DNA from: Candidatus Cloacimonadota bacterium
Lineage (GTDB): Bacteria; Cloacimonadota; Cloacimonadia; Cloacimonadales; Cloacimonadaceae
NCBI GenBank assembly: GCA_023392795.1
Contig: JAEWNJ010000065.1
Coordinates: 1 to 17,602, forward strand
Length of the DNA: 17,602 bases
Reading direction: 5' to 3'
Below, one piece after another: positions 1-8,463 of the stretch. The first letter of the stretch is position 1, and each line of letters starts with the position of its first letter. The notes under the pieces are model-generated. The model saw nothing but the letters and a program-made list of their open reading frames with translations, did no database searches and was not told the DNA's origin. The position numbers and the translations under genes are program-made.

Positions 1-226
1 AGCTTTTTGACCTCTTTGAAGCTCTTATATGTGCCGCTAGGCAAGACTCTACACATAATCTGACATTATCCAGGACTCTATGATCACAATCAAGGCTATT
101 CAAAACTGAGTTGTTTCGACAGAGTCGTGATACCATTTGAAAAAACATGAGAGAACGCAGTCTTTCAAGTCTAAACGGAGAGAATAAATAGATTGACAGC
201 CAGATGGTTGCTTATGAAGTGGGTCT
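1..226. other. Non-coding region upstream of the macroglobulin gene
   Basis: I see no gene in this left-edge stretch on either strand. It must carry the promoter of the macroglobulin gene, but I find no convincing -35/-10 pair. A TTGACA at 193-198 lacks a good -10 box at the right distance. The heptamer GACTCTA occurs twice (about 46 and 74), which is probably chance. The end of the previous gene must lie to the left of the window. Confidence 0.5.
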
Positions 227-3200
227 ATGAGAAAAAGTACATGTTTACTATTCCTTTATGTGCTGCTTGTGTGCAGTAGTGTCTTTGCTCAGGTTGCACA
301 AGGCCATGACTATGAATCCTCCTGGGATGAGATCGAAGCCTTGCAGAAAGAGCGTTTACCAAAATCCGTAACTGCAAAGCTGGATACCCTATACCAGATT
401 GCACAAGCTGAAAACCGGGTGGATCAGCAGCTTAAAGCTCTGATCTGGGAATTCAGCGTGATTGATCCACAGCACAAAGCCTCTGAAACGAGACCTATTC
501 AGAGAAGCTTGGAGCGCCTGGATGGTGCCGGATTTCCTGCGTCAGCATTAATCCATAGTATTCTAGGGGCACAGTATTGGGCTTATCTTCAGCGGAATTT
601 GGGTCGTCTGGAAAAGAGTGGCAGTACTTTCTATGCCGATGAAGGGGACGTAAATACCTGGGATAAACACGCTTTGATCCAAAGAGCAGCGGAGCACTTT
701 CTACTCTCACTTGAGCATGCGGATCAGCTTGGCAGCATATCTATATCAGATTTCAGGAGTATTCTGCGTGGAACGCAGGAGGCTTTCGATCTTCATTCCA
801 GTTTGTTGGACTTTTTGGCATATCGTGCCAAAAAGTTCCTTGAACATACCGATGTGATGCAGGGTCTTGGTTACGATGAAACTACGCTGGGGGGTGAGTG
901 GCTTTTCTCGGATGCAGCAAGCTTTGGGAGTATGCAAAGCGGCTTTGGTGAGATGGATCATTACTTAGCGCAGATCCTGGGAATATACCAGATGCTGATA
1001 GAATTTCATTTACACGATGAAGATCCCACTGCTTTGGTGGAAGCGGATCTGTCCCGATTGCGTTTTGTGCTGGATCGCAGCTCCTATGAAGAGGCAGGAC
1101 AGCTATATGACGCTGCTCTGCGAAGAGATAGAGAGCAGTACTCTCAGCATCCGGTTTATGCCATGTATTGCTATGAGCTGGCCGAGCACTACAGAAACTT
1201 GGCGGCACGCTATCAGCCAGAGTTGGGCAATAAATACAAAATGCATAACCAATTGGCGCTGGATCTTTGCCGCGAAGGAATGGCGGCTTTTCCCGAAAGC
1301 ATTGGTGGTGAATCCTGTAAGATTTTGGCGCAACATATTACCACCAAGGATATCACCATAATGGCCGAAGAATGGCTGAGCCCAAATACGCCTTTCAAAG
1401 TACGCCTGAGTACCCGTAACATCGATGCTGTAAAACTACAGCTTTTCCGGTTGGACGGATTGTCTGATTATGGGGAAGGGGTATACTTGGGACGAGAGAT
1501 ATTCACTAATGATCAATTTCGCTACATCAGAAATCAAGAGCTCATCATGGACATAAACTTTGAGTGGGAAGATGAGGGAGATATGCGGATCACCAGCCGG
1601 GAGCTTCCCATCAATGGTATTCCAGAGGGATACTACGTGGTGATTGCGTGTGCGATGAAAGATGATAATGAAGCAGGACATCCTCAAGCCGCTGTTCTGC
1701 TAAAAGTACACAGAGCATCTATTGTATGGCGCGACAGGATGTACCCTTCATTTATGGTGCTAAACCGGGAAACCGGCGAGCCGATTGAGGGCGTAGCAAT
1801 GATACAACAAAAAGCGCATAGAAATCAAGAGGAAAAAAAATGGTATTATGAGAATGCGCGTACCTACTTTAGCAATCAACAAGGTTTGATTTCAGGTATA
1901 TTGCAGGATAACTTCTTCAGCGACAAAGAAGTATTTGTCTGTGATGGTGATACCTTGTACTTGGGCGATCTTCGCTTTCCCAGCTGGTACACACCTCAGA
2001 TGGAGTACAAGGGAGAGATATATACTGATCGCGCAATATACAGGCCGGGACAGCAAGTTCATGTAAAAGGAATTGTCTTTTCTGGTGATGGGCAAAAAAG
2101 GCATGAACTGCTCAATCCTTGGGAGTGGGAAGCATATGTTTGTAATCCGCAGAATACGATTATTGGGAGATACAAAGTAAAAAATAACCAATTCGGCAGC
2201 ATCAGTTTTAGTTTCAAGGCACCTGAAGGGCAAACCGGTGTGTATCGGATTAACTTGCGGGGTTTGAGCACTGAAATCCGCATTGAGGAATATCAGCGGC
2301 CACAGTATGAAGTAGTGTTGGAGAAACCAACAGAGGCTTATTCACTTGGGGATAAGGTGTTCATTCAGGGTCAGGCTCTTGCCTACGCAGGATATCCCAT
2401 TGATAATGCGAGGTATAAGTATCGGGTGGAGCGGAATCTCAGTTATCCTCAAGGAACGTCTAAACGAAAGATAGTGCAAGACATCAGCCCCAAAGATATT
2501 GCGAGCGGAAACTCAGAAACTGATGCTGAAGGCAGATTCACCATCGAATTCCAAGCCATGCCTGTAAAAAGCATTATCTCGGATAAACAAGCTATTTGCA
2601 GCTATCGGGTATATGTGGATGTATTATCTCCTGGCGGAGAGACGCAAAGCGCAGATCTGGAAATAATGGCAGGAACTCAGGAAATACAATTGAGCATGGA
2701 ACTACCCGAAGATATTGATCTGAGAGATAGAAAGCTAGATATCCCCTTTCAGATTACCAATCTCATGGGCAATCCGGTAAGTATCCCTACCGAAATCAGC
2801 ATTTTCTTACTTGATGCCCCCACTCACATTCAAAGGGAGCGTCTGTGGGAAAAACCCAGTAGTGCTTATCTAAGTGAAGCAGAGTATCATAAGCTTTTCC
2901 CGGATGATGTATTTATGGATGAGGACGATCAAAGCTCTTGGGAGAAGCTTCACTTGGCTTATTATAAGGTTTTCGCAGCCTCAGATGAGCAAATCCTTCG
3001 TTTGGATGATATCTTGGATTGGTTGCCAGGGGCTTACCGATTGGAGGTTCGATCAGGTTCCACAGAGTTTGAGCGCTACTTCAGGATCTTCGATTCAGAA
3101 TCAAATGAGTTACCTATGCCGTTGTCATTTTGGGTGTTTCCAAAGCAGGTGCAATGTGACCCCGGAGAGATGGCTGAGATTCTGGTGGGTAGTTCATATC

Positions 3201-6184
3201 CTGAGGCCAGAATCTACTGTGAGATCGAAAAGGATTATGCTATCGCGGATTCCGTATGGCTATATCCGGATAGAGGATTCGTAAAGCTTGAACTGCCAGT
3301 GTTAGAAAGTGACCGGGGTGGTTTTTTTGTGCACTTGCACATGGTAATGAGAAACAGATTGTACTCTCATAGGCAACAGATCGACGTTCCATACTCAAAC
3401 AAGGAACTGAAGATACAACTGAGTACCTTTAGAGACAGGTTACTGCCAGGAAGTCAGGAAACATGGAGCCTAAAAGTTCTGAATTCCCAAGGGGAACCGG
3501 TGGAAGCAGAAGTGCTGGTGAGCATGTACGATGCGTCGCTGGATAGCTTTACCAAGCGGGAATGGCGCAGCAAACTACATGGCACATATCAAGCCTATTA
3601 TGGCTGGGTAAACGACAAATATAGCCAACTGAAAATCAAAAGTGCTCAATCACCATATAGAATAGATAGAATCCCCAAGATTGGTGTTCCGAGTCTGGAT
3701 TGGTTGGGTTACTATACGGAATACTACAATCTGAAGGATTACCGATGGGATCCCAATACCGTGTATTGTTTGGCGGATTTCGCCGTGAGAGATCCTGTTG
3801 CCCAGATGCTGGATCCTGCCAACAACAGCAGCCGTGTGGAGCAAAGTGGTTCTTTGTCAGTCCGCAAAAACTTTTCTGAAACAGTATTTTGGTATCCGGA
3901 TCTAAAGGCCAAAGATGGGGCAGAGATGGAGTTCAGCTTCACAGTCCCGGAATCTCTCACTCGCTGGAAGTTCCGGGCTTTGGCCCTGGCAAGTCAGCTG
4001 CAGACCGGCTATACGGAGCAGTTTGCCATTACTCAGAAACCTCTGATGGTGCAGGCTAATGCTCCGCGCTTTGTACGGGAAGGGGATAAGATGAGTTTCA
4101 GCGCATCAGTAGTGTCCTTGGACGGCAAAAGCCATAAGGGCAGATGTACTTTGCAATTCTTTGACGCAAACAGCCTGAAAGAAGTGGATTTGATGCTTAA
4201 GCATAGCGCACCTACACAAAAATTTGAACTAAACGAAGGTGGTAGCGCATTACTCTCATGGCAGATCAAGATACCTGAAGGCATCGTGGCTCTGAACTAT
4301 CGCATTGTTGCCAAAAGCGAAAGCTTCAGTGATGGTGAACAAAAGCTTTTGCCTGTCTTATCGAAGAAGGTTTTTGTTACCCAGAGTATGCCAATGAAGG
4401 TAAATGGGCAATCCACACGTAGTTATGCATTTGAAGATTTTCTGGCCAGCACCGGTTCCAAGAGTATAACGAACCACAGTCTCAGTCTGGAGTATTGCTC
4501 CAATCCAATGTGGTATGCCCTGCTTAGCCTCCCATATTTGATTGATTGTTATGCTGAGGATAATCCTCAGATATTCAGCAGACTCTATGCAAATCTCATA
4601 GGTACGCATATAGTTAACAAGGAAGCAAACTTGAGAGAGAGCATCAATTCCTGGCTTTCCTCTAAGGATTCAACGGCACTGATTTCTAATCTGGATAAGA
4701 ATGCGGAGTTCAAAAGCGTGACTCTCGAAGAGAGTCCCTGGCTAGCTACAGCAGCAATCGAGGCCGAGAGTAAACGACAAATAGGAAGATTGTTGAATGT
4801 GGAGGGAATGAGGGAACGAATAAACAACGACTTTATGAGGCTGCAGCAAAACCAATTACCCAATGGTAGCTGGCCTTGGTGCCCTGGGCATCAGGGCTCC
4901 CGTTGGACAACACAATACATCGTGCAGGGTTATGGGCATCTACGCAAGCTTGGCATCAGAAGCATTGATGACGCGAACCGTGATGGGATGTTGCTACGCA
5001 AAGCCTGTATCTATCTGGATAATCAAATCTTGTTACAGTATCAGGAGATGTTGGAGAGAGAAAACCCTGATCACAACAATTTGAATCATTATGCAGTACA
5101 TTATTTATATACACGCAGTTTCTTTAAGGATATTCCAGTCAGCAAAGAAGCGCAGATCGCTTATGACTATTTCAACGCACAGGCGGACGAGTTCTGGCAA
5201 AACATGGATTTGTATTCTCAAGCGATGATCGCTTTAGCCAAGCATCGTACTGGGGGATATGAGACAGCTTCAAGAATTAAGGAATCTGTATCTGAACGCT
5301 CAACAGAGGATGAAGAGCTAGGGATATACTGGGAAGAGTTGATTCCGGGCAACTGGTGGTATCAATCTCAGATACAGGTAATGGCCATCCTGGCTGAACT
5401 CTATAGCGAAGTGGCAAATGACTTAACAATGGTGGATGGTATCAGGACCTGGCTTATCCGAAACAAGCAGAGTACTCATTGGAACAGCGGAATTGCGACG
5501 GCAGAAGCCTGCTATGCGATGCTGTTATCGGGGAGTGCTCTGCAAAATACATGGCAAACAACTGATATTAAATGGGGTGATGAGCAAGTGCAAGTACCTA
5601 TCACAGAGGCTGGAACGGACTACTTCAAGCAAACCCTCAAAAAGGCTGAGATTACAAGGGATAAAGCCCGAGTGGAGATTCATAACCCCAATCCCGATCT
5701 GGCATGGGGAGCAGTCTATTGGCAGTACTTCGAGGATATAGATAAGATTCATAGTAGCGGCTCTGGCTTGAGAATAGCCAAGGAGCTATATGTGGAACGC
5801 TCTGATGGTGAGCATCGATCTTTGCATAAAGTAGAAGGTAACAGCTTGCTGAACATCGGGGATAAATTGATCGTTCGCCTGGTGGTATCTTCGGACAGAG
5901 ATTTGGACTATGTACATCTTGAAGATCTTCGGGCTTCTTCTTTGCAGCCACTAAATGTATTGTCTCAAGTGCATCGGAGTAAGGAAATCTATTACTACGA
6001 AAGCAACAGGGACAGCGCTACTCATTTCTATATCGAGAAGCTTCGCAGAGGGGCTTATGTATTTGAGTACCCTTTACGAGTCAGCCAAAGTGGAACTTAT
6101 GCTAATGGTTATGCCACCATTCAGTGCTTGTATGCTCCGGAATTTATTGCACATAGTGATGCTCAGACATTGATTGTTAAATAA
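227..6184 (+). CDS. Secreted alpha-2-macroglobulin family protein, thioester site degenerate
   Basis: This 1985-residue protein is a bacterial alpha-2-macroglobulin, a family thought to trap proteases in the periplasm or at the cell surface. It has an N-terminal signal peptide (hydrophobic residues 6-19, probable cleavage after VFA at 19-21); the LLVC stretch is a poor lipobox. Residues about 30-370 are helical, with the DFLAYRA-type motif seen in Bacteroidetes homologues. The macroglobulin hallmark YTDRAIYRPG lies at 599-608. The A2M domain begins near 1216 with F-x-E-T-x-F-W-Y-P. The alpha/alpha-toroid (thioester) domain contains LPNGSWPW near 1545. The normal thioester Cys-x-Glu-Gln aligns, without gaps, to D1445-N-P-Q1448, so Cys and Glu are lost and only Gln remains. 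Start: an in-frame stop at 215-217 excludes longer starts; the ribosome binding site is weak. The usual partner pbpC is not in the window. Family assignment is sure; loss of covalent trapping is inferred. Confidence 0.93.
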   Translation: MRKSTCLLFLYVLLVCSSVFAQVAQGHDYESSWDEIEALQKERLPKSVTAKLDTLYQIAQAENRVDQQLKALIWEFSVIDPQHKASETRPIQRSLERLDGAGFPASALIHSILGAQYWAYLQRNLGRLEKSGSTFYADEGDVNTWDKHALIQRAAEHFLLSLEHADQLGSISISDFRSILRGTQEAFDLHSSLLDFLAYRAKKFLEHTDVMQGLGYDETTLGGEWLFSDAASFGSMQSGFGEMDHYLAQILGIYQMLIEFHLHDEDPTALVEADLSRLRFVLDRSSYEEAGQLYDAALRRDREQYSQHPVYAMYCYELAEHYRNLAARYQPELGNKYKMHNQLALDLCREGMAAFPESIGGESCKILAQHITTKDITIMAEEWLSPNTPFKVRLSTRNIDAVKLQLFRLDGLSDYGEGVYLGREIFTNDQFRYIRNQELIMDINFEWEDEGDMRITSRELPINGIPEGYYVVIACAMKDDNEAGHPQAAVLLKVHRASIVWRDRMYPSFMVLNRETGEPIEGVAMIQQKAHRNQEEKKWYYENARTYFSNQQGLISGILQDNFFSDKEVFVCDGDTLYLGDLRFPSWYTPQMEYKGEIYTDRAIYRPGQQVHVKGIVFSGDGQKRHELLNPWEWEAYVCNPQNTIIGRYKVKNNQFGSISFSFKAPEGQTGVYRINLRGLSTEIRIEEYQRPQYEVVLEKPTEAYSLGDKVFIQGQALAYAGYPIDNARYKYRVERNLSYPQGTSKRKIVQDISPKDIASGNSETDAEGRFTIEFQAMPVKSIISDKQAICSYRVYVDVLSPGGETQSADLEIMAGTQEIQLSMELPEDIDLRDRKLDIPFQITNLMGNPVSIPTEISIFLLDAPTHIQRERLWEKPSSAYLSEAEYHKLFPDDVFMDEDDQSSWEKLHLAYYKVFAASDEQILRLDDILDWLPGAYRLEVRSGSTEFERYFRIFDSESNELPMPLSFWVFPKQVQCDPGEMAEILVGSSYPEARIYCEIEKDYAIADSVWLYPDRGFVKLELPVLESDRGGFFVHLHMVMRNRLYSHRQQIDVPYSNKELKIQLSTFRDRLLPGSQETWSLKVLNSQGEPVEAEVLVSMYDASLDSFTKREWRSKLHGTYQAYYGWVNDKYSQLKIKSAQSPYRIDRIPKIGVPSLDWLGYYTEYYNLKDYRWDPNTVYCLADFAVRDPVAQMLDPANNSSRVEQSGSLSVRKNFSETVFWYPDLKAKDGAEMEFSFTVPESLTRWKFRALALASQLQTGYTEQFAITQKPLMVQANAPRFVREGDKMSFSASVVSLDGKSHKGRCTLQFFDANSLKEVDLMLKHSAPTQKFELNEGGSALLSWQIKIPEGIVALNYRIVAKSESFSDGEQKLLPVLSKKVFVTQSMPMKVNGQSTRSYAFEDFLASTGSKSITNHSLSLEYCSNPMWYALLSLPYLIDCYAEDNPQIFSRLYANLIGTHIVNKEANLRESINSWLSSKDSTALISNLDKNAEFKSVTLEESPWLATAAIEAESKRQIGRLLNVEGMRERINNDFMRLQQNQLPNGSWPWCPGHQGSRWTTQYIVQGYGHLRKLGIRSIDDANRDGMLLRKACIYLDNQILLQYQEMLERENPDHNNLNHYAVHYLYTRSFFKDIPVSKEAQIAYDYFNAQADEFWQNMDLYSQAMIALAKHRTGGYETASRIKESVSERSTEDEELGIYWEELIPGNWWYQSQIQVMAILAELYSEVANDLTMVDGIRTWLIRNKQSTHWNSGIATAEACYAMLLSGSALQNTWQTTDIKWGDEQVQVPITEAGTDYFKQTLKKAEITRDKARVEIHNPNPDLAWGAVYWQYFEDIDKIHSSGSGLRIAKELYVERSDGEHRSLHKVEGNSLLNIGDKLIVRLVVSSDRDLDYVHLEDLRASSLQPLNVLSQVHRSKEIYYYESNRDSATHFYIEKLRRGAYVFEYPLRVSQSGTYANGYATIQCLYAPEFIAHSDAQTLIVK

Positions 6185-6697
6185 TCGCTGAATATAACTT
6201 TTAGCATATAGCGAGCGATTACGGTTGCCATACTATATGGTATTGTAGTTCACAAATTCGATTATGCCCCATCATTGACGCATTGTCAGCCCGGATCACG
6301 AAATGACAGCTTGGATAACACTTCACACACTCCAAGAAAATGAAATGGTCCGAGTGAGGTAATGAATCATTTACCCCACCCTCCCACGGTTATGGTGCCA
6401 GAAGGAGCCCAAGAAACAGGATTCTGGCGTAAGCCATGAGGATTTCATGTGGACTCTTGGTGGTCCCAGGGGAAGCATCATTGCAGATTGTTTACTTTCC
6501 AGGCAGCCATTTTTGATTTGACAAAATCCAGCATGCCTTAACCGTGGTGATCATGGTATTATTGTCGGATTGTTCCGGCTTAGCAGCTCGATTTGATATG
6601 GTTTGCGTGTGATTTCGTGAGCTTTAGTTCACAGTTGATCACGTGGCTGCTGATACTTCCCAAAACCGTGGATAAAACAGATAATAAAGAGGTGTAA
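6185..6697 (+). promoter_or_regulatory. Long leader with inverted repeats before the transcarboxylase operon
   Basis: This 513-bp stretch has no convincing gene. Just after the macroglobulin stop, TAATCGCT (6182-6189) pairs with AGCGATTA (6214-6221), but no T tract follows. GCCAGAA (6397-6403) pairs with TTCTGGC (6422-6428) around an 18-nt loop, extended by ATGG (6392-6395) with CCAT (6434-6437). CCACGGTTA (6384-6392) is the exact complement of TAACCGTGG (6539-6547), and AACCGTGG recurs at 6664-6671, about 16 nt before the ribosome binding site. GTGATCA (6547-6553) pairs with TGATCAC (6636-6642). No known riboswitch consensus is recognised, including the B12 box, and no clear promoter is seen. 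A regulatory role is inference; matches of this size can arise by chance in 500 bp. Confidence 0.3.
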
Positions 6698-8251
6698 ATG
6701 CACACTACTCAAGAGCATATCCGCAAATTGCTGGATAAGGAACAAAAAACCCTGAAGTTAGGCGGCGAGAAGGCCGTGGAAAAGCAAAAAGCCGGCGGTA
6801 AGCTGACTGCCCGGGAACGCCTGGATCTGCTTTTTGATGCCGGATCCTTCCGCGAACTGGACATGTTTGTTAGCCACCGTTGTGACAATTTTGGCATGGA
6901 GAAGATCGAAATCCCTTCCGATGGCGTGATCACTGGACACGGGCTGGTAAATGGCCGCCCTGTTTTCGCCTTTTCACAGGATTTCACCGCCCGCGGCGGA
7001 TCTCTGGGTGAAATGCATGCTGCCAAGATCTGCAAGGTGATGGATATGGCGCTCAAATCCGGGGTGCCCTGCGTTGGTATCAACGATTCCGGTGGGGCTC
7101 GCATTCAGGAAGGGGTGGACGCGCTCAAGGGTTATGGTGATATCTTTTTTCGCAATTCCCGTGCCAGTGGAGTGATCCCGCAGATTACCGCCATCATGGG
7201 ACCCTGCGCCGGTGGGGCAGTGTATTCTCCTGCCATGACCGATTTTGTCTTTATGGTAAAGAATACCAGCTTTATGTTTATCACCGGGCCAGACGTGATC
7301 AAAGCGGTCACTGGCGAACAGACCACACAGGAAGAGCTGGGCGGCGCAATGACGCATAACAGCAAGAGCGGAAATGCACATTTTGCCTGTGATAGCGATG
7401 CTGACGCCATTGCCGAGATTAAAACCTTGCTGTCCTATTTACCCTCAAACAATATGGAAGACGCACCCCGCACCGAGAACAGCGATGATCCCTGGCGTCT
7501 TTGCCCGGAGCTGGACAGTATCATTCCGGACAGTGCCAGAATGAGTTATGATATGCGCGACGTGATCCGCAGCGTGGTGGATGACGGTATCTTCTTTGAA
7601 CCGCATTACTATTACGCGCAGAATATCATCGTAGGCTTTGCCAGATTGAACGGACGCAGCGTGGGGATCGTGGCAAATCAGCCGAGCGTTCTGGCCGGAT
7701 GTCTGGATATCGACGCCTCGGACAAGGCCACCCGCTTCATCCGCTTTTGCGACGCCTTCAACATCCCGCTGATAACCTTCGTGGACGTTCCCGGCTATCT
7801 GCCCGGCACGCATCAGGAGCACAGCGGCATCATTCGCCACGGCGCCAAGCTGCTGTGGTGCTACTCTGAAGCTACAGTGCCCAAACTGACCGTGGTAACT
7901 CGTAAAGATTACGGCGGCAGCTACATCGCCATGAGTTCCAGGCATCTGGGCGCTGATATGGTATTTGCCTGGCCCACCGCTGAAATCGCCGTGATGGGCG
8001 CTCAGGGCGCGGCTAACATCATCTTCCGCAAAGAAATCACTGCCGCGGAAGATCAGGCAGCCAAACGAGCTGAAATGATCGGGATCTATGAAGAGCAATT
8101 CAATAATCCATACGTAGCGGCATCTCGCGGCTATGTGGACGCTGTGATAGTGCCTTCCGAGACTCGTAAACGTCTGGTGGACGCGCTGGAAATCCTGAGT
8201 AGCAAGAGCGAAAGCCTGCCGCCCAAAAAGCACGGCAACATCCCTGCCTGA
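6698..8251 (+). CDS. mmdA: Methylmalonyl-CoA carboxyltransferase 12S-type subunit (MmdA/PccB family)
   Basis: This 517-residue acyl-CoA carboxyltransferase beta-type subunit moves a carboxyl group between an acyl-CoA, probably methylmalonyl/propionyl-CoA, and biotin. It shows the double crotonase fold. The N half has the oxyanion-hole motif S131-G-G-A-R-I-Q-E-G139 and G168-P-C-A-G-G-A174. The C half has VPGYLPG (364-370), then GGSYIAM and MGAQGAANIIF (433-443), which resemble transcarboxylase 12S and MmdA more than acetyl-CoA carboxylase AccD. The length is normal for the family. The ATG follows AGAGG at 6688-6692. It is the first gene of an apparent operon with a small protein, a biotin-bearing 5S-type subunit, pyrR and pyrF. 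No biotin carboxylase (AccC) gene is near. The family is certain; the exact acyl-CoA substrate is inferred from context and similarity. Confidence 0.93.
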   Translation: MHTTQEHIRKLLDKEQKTLKLGGEKAVEKQKAGGKLTARERLDLLFDAGSFRELDMFVSHRCDNFGMEKIEIPSDGVITGHGLVNGRPVFAFSQDFTARGGSLGEMHAAKICKVMDMALKSGVPCVGINDSGGARIQEGVDALKGYGDIFFRNSRASGVIPQITAIMGPCAGGAVYSPAMTDFVFMVKNTSFMFITGPDVIKAVTGEQTTQEELGGAMTHNSKSGNAHFACDSDADAIAEIKTLLSYLPSNNMEDAPRTENSDDPWRLCPELDSIIPDSARMSYDMRDVIRSVVDDGIFFEPHYYYAQNIIVGFARLNGRSVGIVANQPSVLAGCLDIDASDKATRFIRFCDAFNIPLITFVDVPGYLPGTHQEHSGIIRHGAKLLWCYSEATVPKLTVVTRKDYGGSYIAMSSRHLGADMVFAWPTAEIAVMGAQGAANIIFRKEITAAEDQAAKRAEMIGIYEEQFNNPYVAASRGYVDAVIVPSETRKRLVDALEILSSKSESLPPKKHGNIPA

Positions 8252-8263
8252 GGACTGTGCAAG

Positions 8264-8452
8264 ATGAAAGATAAACGTGAAATGGCAGCGATCTCGGCAG
8301 TAATGGCACTGGTAACTTCCGAAGACAGCGCTGTAGCCTATAGCAGCCCCATCATGGGCAATCCCAGCCATCCCTGGGCAGCTTACGGACGCGCGTTGAC
8401 CATGCAGTATCGGGATATCACTCAACGTAGAATTATAAAAAGAAGCAGATAA
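8264..8452 (+). CDS. Small accessory subunit of the carboxyltransferase (MmdE/OadG C-terminal-like)
   Basis: This 62-residue basic protein lies between the two carboxyltransferase genes, 12 bp after one and 11 bp before the next, so it is very likely translated with them. It has no signal peptide and no membrane segment. It begins KREMAAISAVMALV and ends with WAAYGRALTMQYRD followed by an Arg/Lys-rich tail. This helix, Gly/Pro-rich middle and W-x-x-x-x-R pattern recalls the soluble C-terminal part of gamma/delta subunits (OadG, MmdD) of biotin decarboxylases, and especially the short epsilon subunit MmdE of the Veillonella enzyme, which also lacks a membrane anchor. I infer that it docks the 12S and 5S/biotin subunits. 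The Shine-Dalgarno (AGGA near 8250) is modest. It is real as a gene on spacing and composition; its function is a family-level guess. Confidence 0.75.
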   Translation: MKDKREMAAISAVMALVTSEDSAVAYSSPIMGNPSHPWAAYGRALTMQYRDITQRRIIKRSR

Positions 8453-8463
8453 AAGGAGCAACA

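Noticed and set aside
6182..6240. Inverted repeats right after the macroglobulin gene as its terminator
   Set aside because: The 8-bp repeat has a 24-nt loop and no T tract, and the small palindrome CCATA/TATGG is AT-rich; not convincing as a terminator.
6362..6541. Short frame with one in-frame TGA (a possible broken gene or selenoprotein)
   Set aside because: It has no Shine-Dalgarno, no recognisable protein similarity and no clear codon bias; the inverted repeats explain this stretch equally well.
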